In this document: positions 6,726 to 18,700 of the stretch, piece by piece
How positions within the stretch are numbered: the stretch's first letter is position 1
Layout of the letters: every line of letters starts with the position of its first letter
DNA from: Chloroflexota bacterium
GTDB lineage: Bacteria; Chloroflexota; Anaerolineae; J102
Direction: 5' to 3'
Assembly: GCA_013152695.1 (NCBI GenBank)
Contig: JAADFV010000245.1
Span: 1-21,637, forward strand
DNA length: 21,637 bases
The notes under the pieces: generated by a model
The model's input: only the letters and a program-made list of their open reading frames with translations
Database searches by the model: none
What the model was told of the DNA's origin: nothing
Program-made: the position numbers and the translations under genes

Positions 6726-9700
6726 ATGAAGAGACGACATATCCTACGGCTCATTGTGTTTATAGGATTGACGCTGTTGGTTGTCATGCTGGGCGCAGGC
6801 GATTGGGTGGGAGCAGTAAGCCAGTCACCGCTGACGATAGCGGCCGCACCGCGCCTGACTGTACCCGACCATCCTTCTCTGATTCCACAATTAGCCCGTC
6901 TCGATACCCTGCCCGCAGCCACAACTTGGTATGTGGCCACGACCGGCAGCAACAGTAATAGCTGCCGCAGTGCGGGTGCGCCCTGCGCCACCGTTGCCGG
7001 GGCAATGAGCAAGGCCGCTAACGGCGACACTATCCTCATCGCTGCTGGTGTTTATACCGAGCACCTGACAATAAGTAAAGACCTGACATTACGCGGCAGC
7101 GAGACAAGCGACACCATCCTCGATGGCAGCAACAATGGCCGCGTAGTGACGATTCCGGCCGAACGCACAGTCGTGCTGGAATACCTGACCATTCGTAACG
7201 GTCGTATGGTGGGAGCCAACGGAAGCAACGGCTCCAATGGAAGAGCGGGTAGAAGTGGCTACCAGGGGAGCAACGGCAGTGGGGGACATAACGGCGGTAA
7301 CGGCGGCGATGGATACAATGGTAGTCGTGGCGGCTATGGAACATCAGGAATGATTGCGAAGGGCGGAGGTGTATACAATGATGGGAATCTCACCTTACGT
7401 CATGTGACGATCACAGACAACACGGTCGTGGGAGGAAATGGTGGCTACGGCGGCGTTGGCGGCACCGGCGGCACCGGCGGTACCGGCGGCAAAGGCTCTG
7501 ACGGTCGCTGCTCGTGGGGAGGATGTTGGGGTGCCTGGGGAAATCCCTCTGGCGATGGTGGTAACGGTGGTGTTGCTGGCATTGGGGGAGATGGCGGCGC
7601 CGGCGGTCAGGGTGGGGATGCCCGTGGAGGTGGCATCTATAATACAGAATACGGTACCCTTCTCATAGAAGAAAGTGTGATCAAAGAAAACCTGGTGCTC
7701 GGTGGCAAGGGTGGAAATGGTAACAAAGGCGGGCGAGGAGGCAAAGGAGGAACTGGTGGTGCGGGAGGGAAGGCGGCTGTCTGGGGATGCTACTCTGTTT
7801 CAGCAGGCCACGGTGGCGGAGGTGGCAAGGGTGGTCGCTCGGGCAACGGTGGTGCTGGCGGTAGAGGTGGCGCTGGCCAAGGCGGCGGTATCTATAATGA
7901 TGGGAAGATGAGAATAAACCACACCACCATTAGGGATAATGCCACTAGCCTTGGGGGGCAGGGCGGAGAGGGTGGTACAAGGGGTAATGCTGGTATTGGT
8001 GGCCCCGGTGGTATTGGTGGTCCCGGTGCATCCAATTCATGTAAAAGTAAGGGTTCTGGTTCCAGAGGTTCGAATGGTGCGACTGGAGGTCTTGGAGGTA
8101 ACAATAATGACGGGTACGACGGCGAAGCCACTGGCGGCGGCATCGAAAACTATAGTGGATTGTTGAGTATTACAAATAGCACGTTACGCGGCAATCAAGC
8201 CTACGAAGGTGGCGCCATCCGTAATATCGAAGGCAAGATAACAGTTGGTGAAAGCTTGTTTTCTGGAAACTCAGCTGAAATTGGTGGTGCTCTGCTCATT
8301 AGTGGAGGGGAAATAGCCCTGAACAATAGCACAGTATCTAGTAACTCAGCTGTCTATGGTGGTGCTCTCTACGTAGTCAGCACGGCAGATATCAGCCATA
8401 GCACCCTGATCGGGAATACCGCCAGTAATCAGGGAAATGGTATCTTCGCCACTTCTTATAGTAGAGTCAAACTAAAAAATACAATCGTTTCCAATGTCTC
8501 AAGCCATAATGATTGCTACGGTGCACTTCAATCCCAGGGTTATAACATCGACAGCGACGGCACCTGTAGCCTCAATAAAAGTAGCGATCTGCCCAATACT
8601 AATCCCCAATTGGGATATCTCAAGGATAACGGTGGCCCTACCCGAACTCATGCCCTGCTCCCTGGCAGCCCTGCCATCGATCGTATTCCAGCCGGCAATT
8701 GTACGGCTATTGGCGGCGGCTCTGTCGCCATCGACCAGCGTGGGGTAGCCCGGCCGCGGGATGGCAACGACGACGGCACAGCCAAATGTGATATCGGCGC
8801 TTACGAAGCTGATTACATCCCCTTGCTCACCGTCAACACCGAGCTTGACGAGTTCGGCACGAACGATGCTACCTGCTCTTTGCGTGAGGCGGTGCAGTCC
8901 GCCAACTGGGGGATGCCTTATGGTGGTTGCAATCTCGGTGTGAGTGGTTATTACACCATTACCGTCCCGGCCGGGAGGTATACGCTGACCCAACCATCGA
9001 ACGGAGATATCAATGACAACTCCATCATGGATCTTAATCTTGAAACCACGATGAGCCTCATCGGCGCCGGCGCGGATACGACGGTGATTGACGCCGGAGG
9101 GATTGACCGGGTGCTCCGTATTGACGGCGTGTACACCGTTACTGTGCAAGGCATGACACTTACGGGCGGCGACGTCTCAACGAGTGGTGCCGGTGGCGGC
9201 ATCATGAATTTTCGGGGGAATCTGACGGTCGTTGGCGTTGCGGTGCAGGGGAATGCAGCTCAGAACTTTGGCGGCGGCATTTACAGTCAGATGGGCGCTC
9301 TCACCATCATCAACAGCACAGTTTCTGCCAACACCGCCCGCTGGGGCGGCGGCCTTTATACCTGGTTCAACCCCCTGACCATCATCAACAGCACGATCTC
9401 GGGCAACGCTACTGAAGAAGGCGGGGGCATGCTCACAAAAAACACGAGTGTAGACATTTATTTTTCCACCTTGACCCAGAACAGCGCCTCGGTCGCGGGG
9501 GCCAATATCAGCAATCAGAACAGCACAGTCGATCTATTCGCCACGATCATCGCCAATCCCCTGGGGCCGGTGACTACCAACTGCTTCGGTGACCCACTCA
9601 CGTCTGTGGGTGGCTACAATCGCATCAGCGACAGTTCTTGTCAGTTGCAAAATGCCACCGGCGATGATGAAGAAAACGCCACGATTGCCCTGGAACCCCT

Positions 9701-12700
9701 AGCCGACAATGATGGCCCAACCCTGACACACAAACCAGCGGGTAAAGAGAATACCGCGTTGGTCGATATCATGCCCCGGCAAGTCTGCGAAAGCGCCCTG
9801 CAAACCCTGAGCGTAAACAAGCAGGATCAACGAGGTAAAACCCGTCCGGCCTGGGGGATCCGCCAGGAAGGCGTGATCATTGACAAGAGTGAGTGGCGCT
9901 GTGATGCCGGCGCTGTCGAGTTAGGTGCAGCCACACTATTGGTCTGCGGCCCGCCCTTGCTACCCATCGCCCAACATCTGGATCGCTGTACCTACGATGC
10001 TATCACCACCGCTCTGCAGGACGCCCAAACCGGTGATACCATTGTCGTCTCCGGCGTGATTACCGAAACCGTGACCGTGTCCAAGAGTGTCACCATTCGT
10101 GGGCCATCGCAGACAGAAGCGACGCCGGGTACGCACATGGGTGTAGTACAGGCCACCCTGACAGAAGCGAATGGCGATCAGGCACCAGGCTCCATATTTA
10201 CGATCCTCCCAGGAACCACAGTCACCATCAAGAATCTGAATATCCGCCACGGCGACGCTGCTCAGGGCGGCAGCGTCGACAACGCCGGCGATCTAATATT
10301 GGAGGGCGTGACCCTCTACGCCAGTCAGGCGATTACCGGCGGCGCTGTCTATAACAGCGGTAATCTCGTGGTGCGCAACAGCACGATTTACAGCAATACG
10401 GCCCAGAGTGGTGGCGGCATTTTCAATGCTGCCGCGGGTTTGGCCAAGGTGGTCGAAACCACACTGGCTGATAATCTGGGTGGCTCTGTCCATAACGAGT
10501 CGGGAGGCAACGTCCAGGTGGGCGGGAGCATCCTCAGCAATCAGGAAACAGACAACCAGTGTAGAGGAAGCTCCGTAAGCTCGAATGACTACAATCTTAC
10601 ACATGGTGGTGATTGTTTCACTAGCCCGGCCGTGCACGACAGTCGAGGCGATCCCCTGCTCGGTCCATTGCGCGACAACGGCGGTCCTACCCTTACCCTA
10701 GCCATTGCCGCTAGTAGTCCCGCTGTGGAGACCGGCCCCCCAGCAGTTGCTTGTGCCGTAATGACAGATCAGCGAGGCAAGATGCGTCCCTTCGACATGC
10801 CCGGAGGCGGTGGCGCCCGCTGCGACATCGGTGCCATGGAATACGGCCCCCAGACGTTAATGGTGTGTGAGAACTGTGACGAGGACCTCACTACCGGGCG
10901 TTTCAATGATCTGCAAAAAGCACTGAACGTCGCCATGGCCGGCGATATTATCACTATCGAGGCCGGTGCTTACACTGGCAACTTTATCGCATACAAGGAT
11001 ACCACCTTGAAACATGCCGACATCGATGTCACGACCCTGAGCCCCGATCAACCCGTTGACGTACGCGCCATCTTGCAGGCCTCGGAGCGCACGATCCCCG
11101 AACAACATCGCTTACTGGACCCCACGCGGGCGACCGGTCTCTCGGGCACGGTGCTCACGGTGCAGGCCTACAACCCCGTCCCTGCCAGCGGTACCATAAC
11201 CATAACCAGTGATGTCTCGGTCACATTGACCAATCTCACGATTCAGCACGGCCTCAGCCGCCGGGGAGGCGGCATCAACAATCGCGGCCATCTACAAATC
11301 GTGCGCTCGACCCTTGCAAACAACGCTGTTGTCAATCAGCTGGATGTGGATGGGAAGGTGGTACCGGGAAAGGAAGCGAAGGGTGGTGCCATCTACAATA
11401 CTGGCCAACTCATCATCATCCGCAGCACCCTTTCAGGCAACCAGGCCGAGTACTATGGCGGTGCTCTGCACAACGCCTCGCAGTCTGGCACGCCTGGGAC
11501 CGCCTTACTGGAAGCAAGTACGATTGCCAACAATAAAGCGGCGCGATTGCCAACCCAATTTGTGGTGGCGATTGACATCGGCCCCGTGTTCGTTCCCGCC
11601 GCACTCACAGTTTATTCAGGCGACATCGTACAGTTCCAAAACCGCACGGGCGACGCCTATCGTTTACTGGTGGAGCCTGCCGAGGCCTGCAATACCGACG
11701 CGGTGAAAGTGAACCCCCTGGGCATGGGTTTGTCCGAGCCTTTGATTTGCAGCTCAGGACCGGTCACCCTACGCTCAGATCAAATTAACGACCTCACGAT
11801 CGAGCTGACAGTCAACCCGCTGCCCTTCACGCCGGAAGCACATGCCATTTATGCCGACGACAATAGCAATACCACGGTTACCCAATCCATTCTTGTCAAG
11901 AGCACCGGCACCGCCGGTAGTAATTGCACCTTGGCATCCGCCACTGCTCACATTGCCTCTCATGGCTACAATTTGGTAGATGACGCCACCTGTGGCCTTA
12001 CCGCTGACACCGATCTGCGCCCGGCGATCATGCCCGAATTGGATGCCAGATTGGGCCCCTTGCAAGACAACAATACCATCGATTTTGCCCGCAGCACGGT
12101 CAGCGGCTATACCGATTCCCACGCCCTAAAACCGGGCAGCTCAGCTATCGACCATATCCCGCCAGCAACCTGCGGGGCGTCGGCTGCTTTCACCATCAAC
12201 CTTGAGCGTGGGATAAATCGTGGGATTACCATCGCCGCGGGAGATACCGTGTCGTTTGCGTATTATGCGCATATTACGGTCGTTTTGGCTGATGGTGAAG
12301 CAACAGTCGAGTTAATCGATGTCCCTGCTGGGAGAAATTCACGCCCGCGGCAATTTAGTGAGGACGGTGACTACGCCTATCGCGTCTATGACAATGCCGG
12401 CCGCGCACAGATCGCCTATGGCACCATCATAGTACAAACACGACAACGAGCGGTAGATCAACGGGGCGTGCTTTTGCCACAACGAGGTACCGGCGGGGAG
12501 TATGCCTGTGACATGGGTTCCTACGAATTCCAACCCTGGATCGTAGGCCAACCTATCCTGCATCCCCCCTCAGCCATTGTCACACAACCGGCGCGCTGGA
12601 ATGTGGGCGGGGCCGAGAGCGGGCCGGATGTGCAATCCTACCACGCCTGGAGCTCGGCTGCGGCCCAGGATTATGCCTTGCGGCCCTCGCCCAATGATGG

Positions 12701-15700
12701 TGATGACACCCTTGAACCAGAGGAGGTGGTGGCCGTGTATTGGGACACAGATCCCGATCCCGCGACCATGGTCGAGATCGGCCAGGTGGGTGTAATCGAA
12801 TGGCCGGATAACCCCCAGATTCACGTGTCGGGTGCTGGAGTCGTCCTGATGCACAACAGTATCAGCGATGGCTTCAAGATTTCAGGTGCGCGAGCTTTTG
12901 AGGGTCGAAATCCCGCCGATGTCGACGCCGGACAAATTTTGGTGGATGGTATCTTCCACCGTACGACTCTACCGGACATTTCCGGTGAATCCTATTCGGT
13001 TCTGCAATGGATCAAAGGTAATCAGACCAATGCCGCCCTGGAGGTGGAGGTGGTGAAGACGGTGGACTGGAACACGCCGGGTGTGCGAGATATGCGGTCT
13101 GAACGTACGCAGTGTGAGATCGGGCGCGAGCTTCGTTACCGTTCGTTCACAGATGCTGCCGGCACGTTACCCGGGCACGAAGACCCCGAGAGCAAAGCCG
13201 GCCAGATCCTGACAGGCGAGGCTTTCGACGGTGTGCACGAGACGGCCGAACTGGCTTTTGCCCAGAACACGGTGGACAATCTCATCCCACCTGCCTATAA
13301 CCAGGAAACTCGCGAGGGGCCAATCATCCCCATTCTCAACACGGCGCCGACGCCCTTCCTCAACACGGATCCAGTAACCGGTGATCACGATTTGCGTATT
13401 GCCTGGTACCGGCCCGACGGCCGCAATGTGGCCTGGCCAGTAAAGACGGTAGGTTATCGCTGTGACTGGCCTGTGGATCCCCCAGAGATTGTGATCGCCA
13501 GCGAGTTGGGCTCGGAGATCGGCGGGCAGGCGGAGTTGAGCAGCGATGCTTATAGTGATCTCACCATCTACCATCAAGCTGATACGAACCTGCCGGGCTT
13601 CAACCCCAATGATGAACATGCCCTACTGGCCGATTCCAATCTGGGGAATCCCTCTCCCGCCCTTTACGCGCTACGCACCGATCTGGCAGCCCAGCCCTAC
13701 GCTTTGCTCAAATATCACGATCCCCGCGAAGATGACATCACCAAGATTGCCATCTACAAGGTTGTGCTCACTCGCGCCGCAGCACAGATACTGAACTATA
13801 CACCCGATCCCGGCACTGTCACTGTGAACGCAGGCGCCGTCCAGGCTCAGGCTACGGACTCTTCTCCTAATGTCATTTTGCGGGTGGACGATGGCCGTCT
13901 TGTACCGGGTGGGGAAGTGACCCTGCCCCTGGAAGCGCTTGGGGCGCGTAATCTACACTCGCTCTCCCTGAAAGTGGCTTATAACGCCGCCAAACTCACA
14001 CCCACCGGCTGCACGATCAATCGCACGGACTTCATAGAACAGCTTAACGACCTACAAGTAGTGAGTGATAGCCCGCAGTGGCCCTACCATGTGGTGCATT
14101 TCCGCGCCGGCCTGGTCTCCGGTACAGATGCCCAATACTTCTGGGATTTCGGCGATGGTACGTTACGTGTGGCGGGCACTGAGGTGAGCCATGTCTACCC
14201 CGCCGATGGCGATCCCCCTGTGAGCTACACTGTGACAGTCACGGCGGCCAATGGTGTCTTTGCCGATCTCACAGCCACAACGCAGGTAACCATTAATGAT
14301 GCCGCCATCCCCGGCAGCCTTGCTGATCTGCCAACCACTGGCTGCCGCATCGAGCAACCCGGCCAACTGACCATCGAGCTACAGGCGCGGGCCAAGCACG
14401 GCCTCAGCGGCGATCTGCGCCTTTCGGACCTGACTTTTGCGGCCACACCTGCCTTCAACACAGACGGGGACACGTCCGAGGTGGGATTCAGTACAGTTTC
14501 CCTTTATGGCCCCGGTTACGAAGATCTCAGCTTCAATATCACCGCCGGCAACCCTGTCTATGCCCCTACACCCCTGCGCGGCCTGCTTGACCTTCAGCCC
14601 TGTGAGCAAACGCGTGCGGCGGATGTCACAGCCCGTCCCTTCTGGAAAGATTGGAAGGGTATGTTGTGGGCGCGAGCAGCCGGTGAGATGAATGTACTCT
14701 ACTTCTATCCCTTACAGCCGGGTTTCTACCTGACGGATACTCATGCCCGCGGCCTGGGCCTGGTGGACACAAACGACAACGTATTGTCCATGGAGGATCG
14801 AGTGGGCCGCTGCGTGCCCTGGATGGATCAACTCTCCAGCGGTGCCGTCACCTATCCCGACTTCCCGGAACCGGGTCGCGATACAAAGGTGCTACCCGTG
14901 ACCTATCGCGCTACTTGGCCAGACCTGCCACCGCTACTCAGTGTCGGTGAGACGGTGTACGAACGCGCCAAGAGCGGCATCTCCGGTGTGGCCAATCAAC
15001 TGGCAGTCTCTCGCATCTATGACGACTGGGCGCCTGGCGCCTGGGATAGCGACGCGCAGAAAATCATCATGCGCGGAATGGAGGTGCAACGCTCACTGAC
15101 ACAACTGATCGACCCTATCGGTGAGGTGCGCGTCCATCTCGATCTGAAAATCAACGACAACTGGAGCCTGCCCACCGACCTCAAGACCGAGCGCCTGCTC
15201 TTCGGCGGCGGTCAGGCTATCGTTGGCAACAAGAACAATCCCGATCTGACGTTGCCCTTCTCGTTGCGAAGCCGTGTCCTTTACGATGATGGCAACGGCG
15301 ACCTGATCTTCCGCGGCTACTACGACGGCACCTCCAAGGAGTACATCAAGGGCGATCCCCTGCTGTTGCTCAACGTGATGTCCACCTCGGACAAAGAGCG
15401 ACTCCTGGCCTTGTGTCCGAGCGGCGATGACTGTAACAAATACAAAGCTGCCGTCGAGGATCTCTACTGGCAGACGTTGAATCCTCGCCAATTGAACTTG
15501 TGTCGATCCGCAGATGGCAGATTGTACGATAATGATCCCGAACCGGCTATCAATCAAGGGAGTAAGAACGACTTCTTTTCAAAGACGTGTCAGCCTTGGA
15601 ATGATGGTACAGAGACCTATCGCGACAGCTACCCTGACCAGGCCTTCCTGATCGGGGTGCAAGATACGCCTGTGATCGATATAAGTTGGCCTGTGGATGG

Positions 15701-18700
15701 CATTCTCGACACCGGCGATGGTATCCCCGAGCCTTACGAAGGCCTGGGTAAGGGCAAGGCCCTCACCGCCGGTAATGCCGCCGGCACAGGCTACATCACT
15801 GTGGCCTATAACAATGACTCCAGCCTGGGCGGGCTGCCGGTCTCGCTCCAGGTCATCAAAGTGGGCTGCACCAAGAACCACCTGGGCGAGGACAGCACCT
15901 ATCGCGGCAACTTGCTGGTGATCAACTCGGACAATCTTTTCGATGAAAAGCTGACACTGCGCCACACCGGCGATTTCGGCGGCCGGCCCGATGACTTCGA
16001 ATTCGAATGGTATATCGCCGGGGTGGATGACACCGGCGTCTCGCCCACGGCTCTGCCGCCGAATTATCCCTGGCGGAGTTGGACGAAACTGGAGCCGGGA
16101 GCCAGTGCCATCGGGCCGGAGATCACTATCGAGGGGGCCAACCCTACCACGCTGAGCGATAACTGGCTGATCATGCGCTACAAGGGCTATCCCATCTGCG
16201 GCAACCAGTATCGCTGGAGCGCCTTTGCCGGCGATCCCTCGGCTAAACCCTCGGAAGTACGGGCACAGTTCGCTCCGGGCTGGATTAAACGTGTGACCTC
16301 GGCCCTCAATCCTTTCGACACCCGTGTGGACGATTTCATCAGTGCCCCGGTCAACACCACCGTGGATATGATCCGTCAGGCGGGGCAGCGTTATGAAGGG
16401 CCGGTCGCCCTCAGCAATGATCCCGAGACCCTCAACAATATGGGCCTAATCGAAGCCTACGAAACCGTGCTCGACCGCGGGCGTAAGCTTTCCATTGACT
16501 CAGGTATCAACCACCAGGGGGCAAACGCCGCCTTGCTTAACGTCACTTCACGCATTGCCGATCTGTACATGCTGCTGGGCAATGACGCCTACATGGATGC
16601 CCTGGACCCAACCGTTGGCCTGGGCTCAAACAGTGTTTTTGCCTCCCGCGCCCCCACAATCTTTGCTTTCATGAACCAGTTCCGCCCGGACAGCTTTGGC
16701 TTGATCGACGAAGAGTTGGCTCTGTTGCGCGGTCGGGACGAAACACTGGGTGGGGTGGCGGCGGCACCGACCTACAATCGTCTCACCTGGAACTTTACTA
16801 ACGGCAACGGTGAGGTGGCCTACGTGACCAACTACAACATCAAGGACATCAACCAGGATGGTTTCGTGGACGAGGCGGATGCGGCCATCCTCTATCCTCA
16901 GGGCCACGGCGATGCCTGGGGCCACATGCTCACAGCCATCAGCAAATACTATCAACTTTTGCGCCATCCTTACTACACCTGGTCGCCACGCGCCGAACCG
17001 ATAGGTGTGGCCGGCGCGCCGGTGGTCGTCGACTACTATGATGAGCGCCGTTTCGCTATTGCCGCCGCGGCCAAGGCGAGGATGGGAGCGGAGATCACGG
17101 ATCTTACCTACCGTAAGGAGTACTCTGACCCAAACAGCCAGGAATACACAGACAGCCATGTCGACGCCTCGGACGGACAGCGCCGGGCCTGGGGTGTGGC
17201 CGATTGGGCGCGGCGGGCCGGGCAGGGAGCCTATCTCGATTGGGTTGTCGCCAACGCTATCCTGCCGCCCGAGGATGATCGCTACACCGACGTGCGTAAG
17301 ATCGACCGCACCACTGTGGCCGAACTGGGCGAGATCGCCGACGAGTACGCCGCCATCCAGCAGCAGTTGGATGAAGCGGATAATGGGGTGAACCCGCTGG
17401 GATTGGTGCGAGATGCTGTGCTCTTTGACTTGGATCCGGCGCAGACCAAAACCACAGCCGAGGGTGGGGGCAAAACCCACTTCGAGCAGGTCTACGACCG
17501 TACGCTCATCAATCTGGGTAGTGCATTCAATCTGTTCGACTATGCCAATGAAATGAAGATCGCCCAGCGAGAATCGCAAAACAATCGTCGCGACTTCGTC
17601 ACCAGCATTATCGAGAAAGACACTGCTTTGATGAATGAACTGATCGAAATCTTCGGATATCCCTATGATGCCGACATCGGCGTCAACGGCACCTACCCAG
17701 AGGGCTACGACGGTCCGGACATCTACAATTATGACCTTTGGGACCGCATCGAACTGACGGATGCCCAGAAGCGTTGTTCTGAGTATGATGATCCGACAAG
17801 TGCTCGTTGCCAGCCCGAAACAAAGACGATTCTATTGTCGATCTATGAACTCGACTGTCTGGGGGCATTCCCCAAGAAAACCAGGATGGATATTGCTAAT
17901 GCAGACCCAAATGATCTCTGCATCGATAGTTACGGCAGTCTTTTCGATGTCGAATATCGGGTGGGAGTCGGCCTGGATGCCGGGCGGGGGCGCTTCAAAC
18001 CCCAGTCATGGCCAGAAGACAGCGCCCGCAAAGCGCCAGGCGAGATCCAAAACATGCTACAGGAGTTGAATCAAGCGCGCCTCGAATATGAGATGGCGAT
18101 CATAGCTTACGACCACCATCTGGCAAAGATCAACGGCATGCAAAAGAAGATCAAGGAAAAAGCAGATTACCTGACCCTGCAGGGCGCACTCAAAGAGCTT
18201 GAGCGCTGGGAGATTTACGCCATCGATCAGGTTATCCGGGGGATTAAGATGGTTTCAAAAACAATCAACCAATTCGGCAAAACGGCAAAGACGATTAATG
18301 ATGCTGCCGCCAAATGTCCGCCGCGCAGCGCCGGCTTGGCAAACGATGTCGGTGTTCCCGTCGTCTGCACGCTTTCGGTGTCTGGCTCTGCCTTGAGTGG
18401 GACCGCCTCAACCATCACGTTTTTTATGGACCTCGCCACCGATTTCTTAGGGATACAAAAAGACACATCGAAGGCTATCATCGAGACCACTCTCCTTGAA
18501 ACTAGTCTCGACTACCAGCTTCAACAATATGGGAAGGCGATGGGCGGACTGTTGCGCCAGGAACATGAATTGAGGCTGGCGCTATGGCTTGCCAAGGACC
18601 GGGTCAACTCGGCCCAGGGCAACTACGATCAGATCTTGCAGCGTGGCTTCCGCAAGCTACAAGAATTGAGCCGCCTGCGTAAACGCTGGGCCGGGCAGAT

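Noticed and set aside
7438..8166. Series of short + frames in the Gly-rich region and the idea of a CRISPR or minisatellite array
   Set aside because: The repetition is codon-level Gly-Gly-x encoding in the giant gene; there are no constant repeats with unique spacers.
8499..9149. Antisense open frame of 216 codons on the minus strand
   Set aside because: It lies fully inside beta-helix modules 1-2 of the giant gene; its translation has no recognisable domain, and it mirrors the biased sense codons.
16626..17579. Antisense open frame of 317 codons on the minus strand
   Set aside because: The sense strand encodes coherent motifs throughout (D-E-E-L-A-L-L-R-G-R-D, dockerin-type loop); the antisense product is His/Val/Gly-rich with no family likeness.
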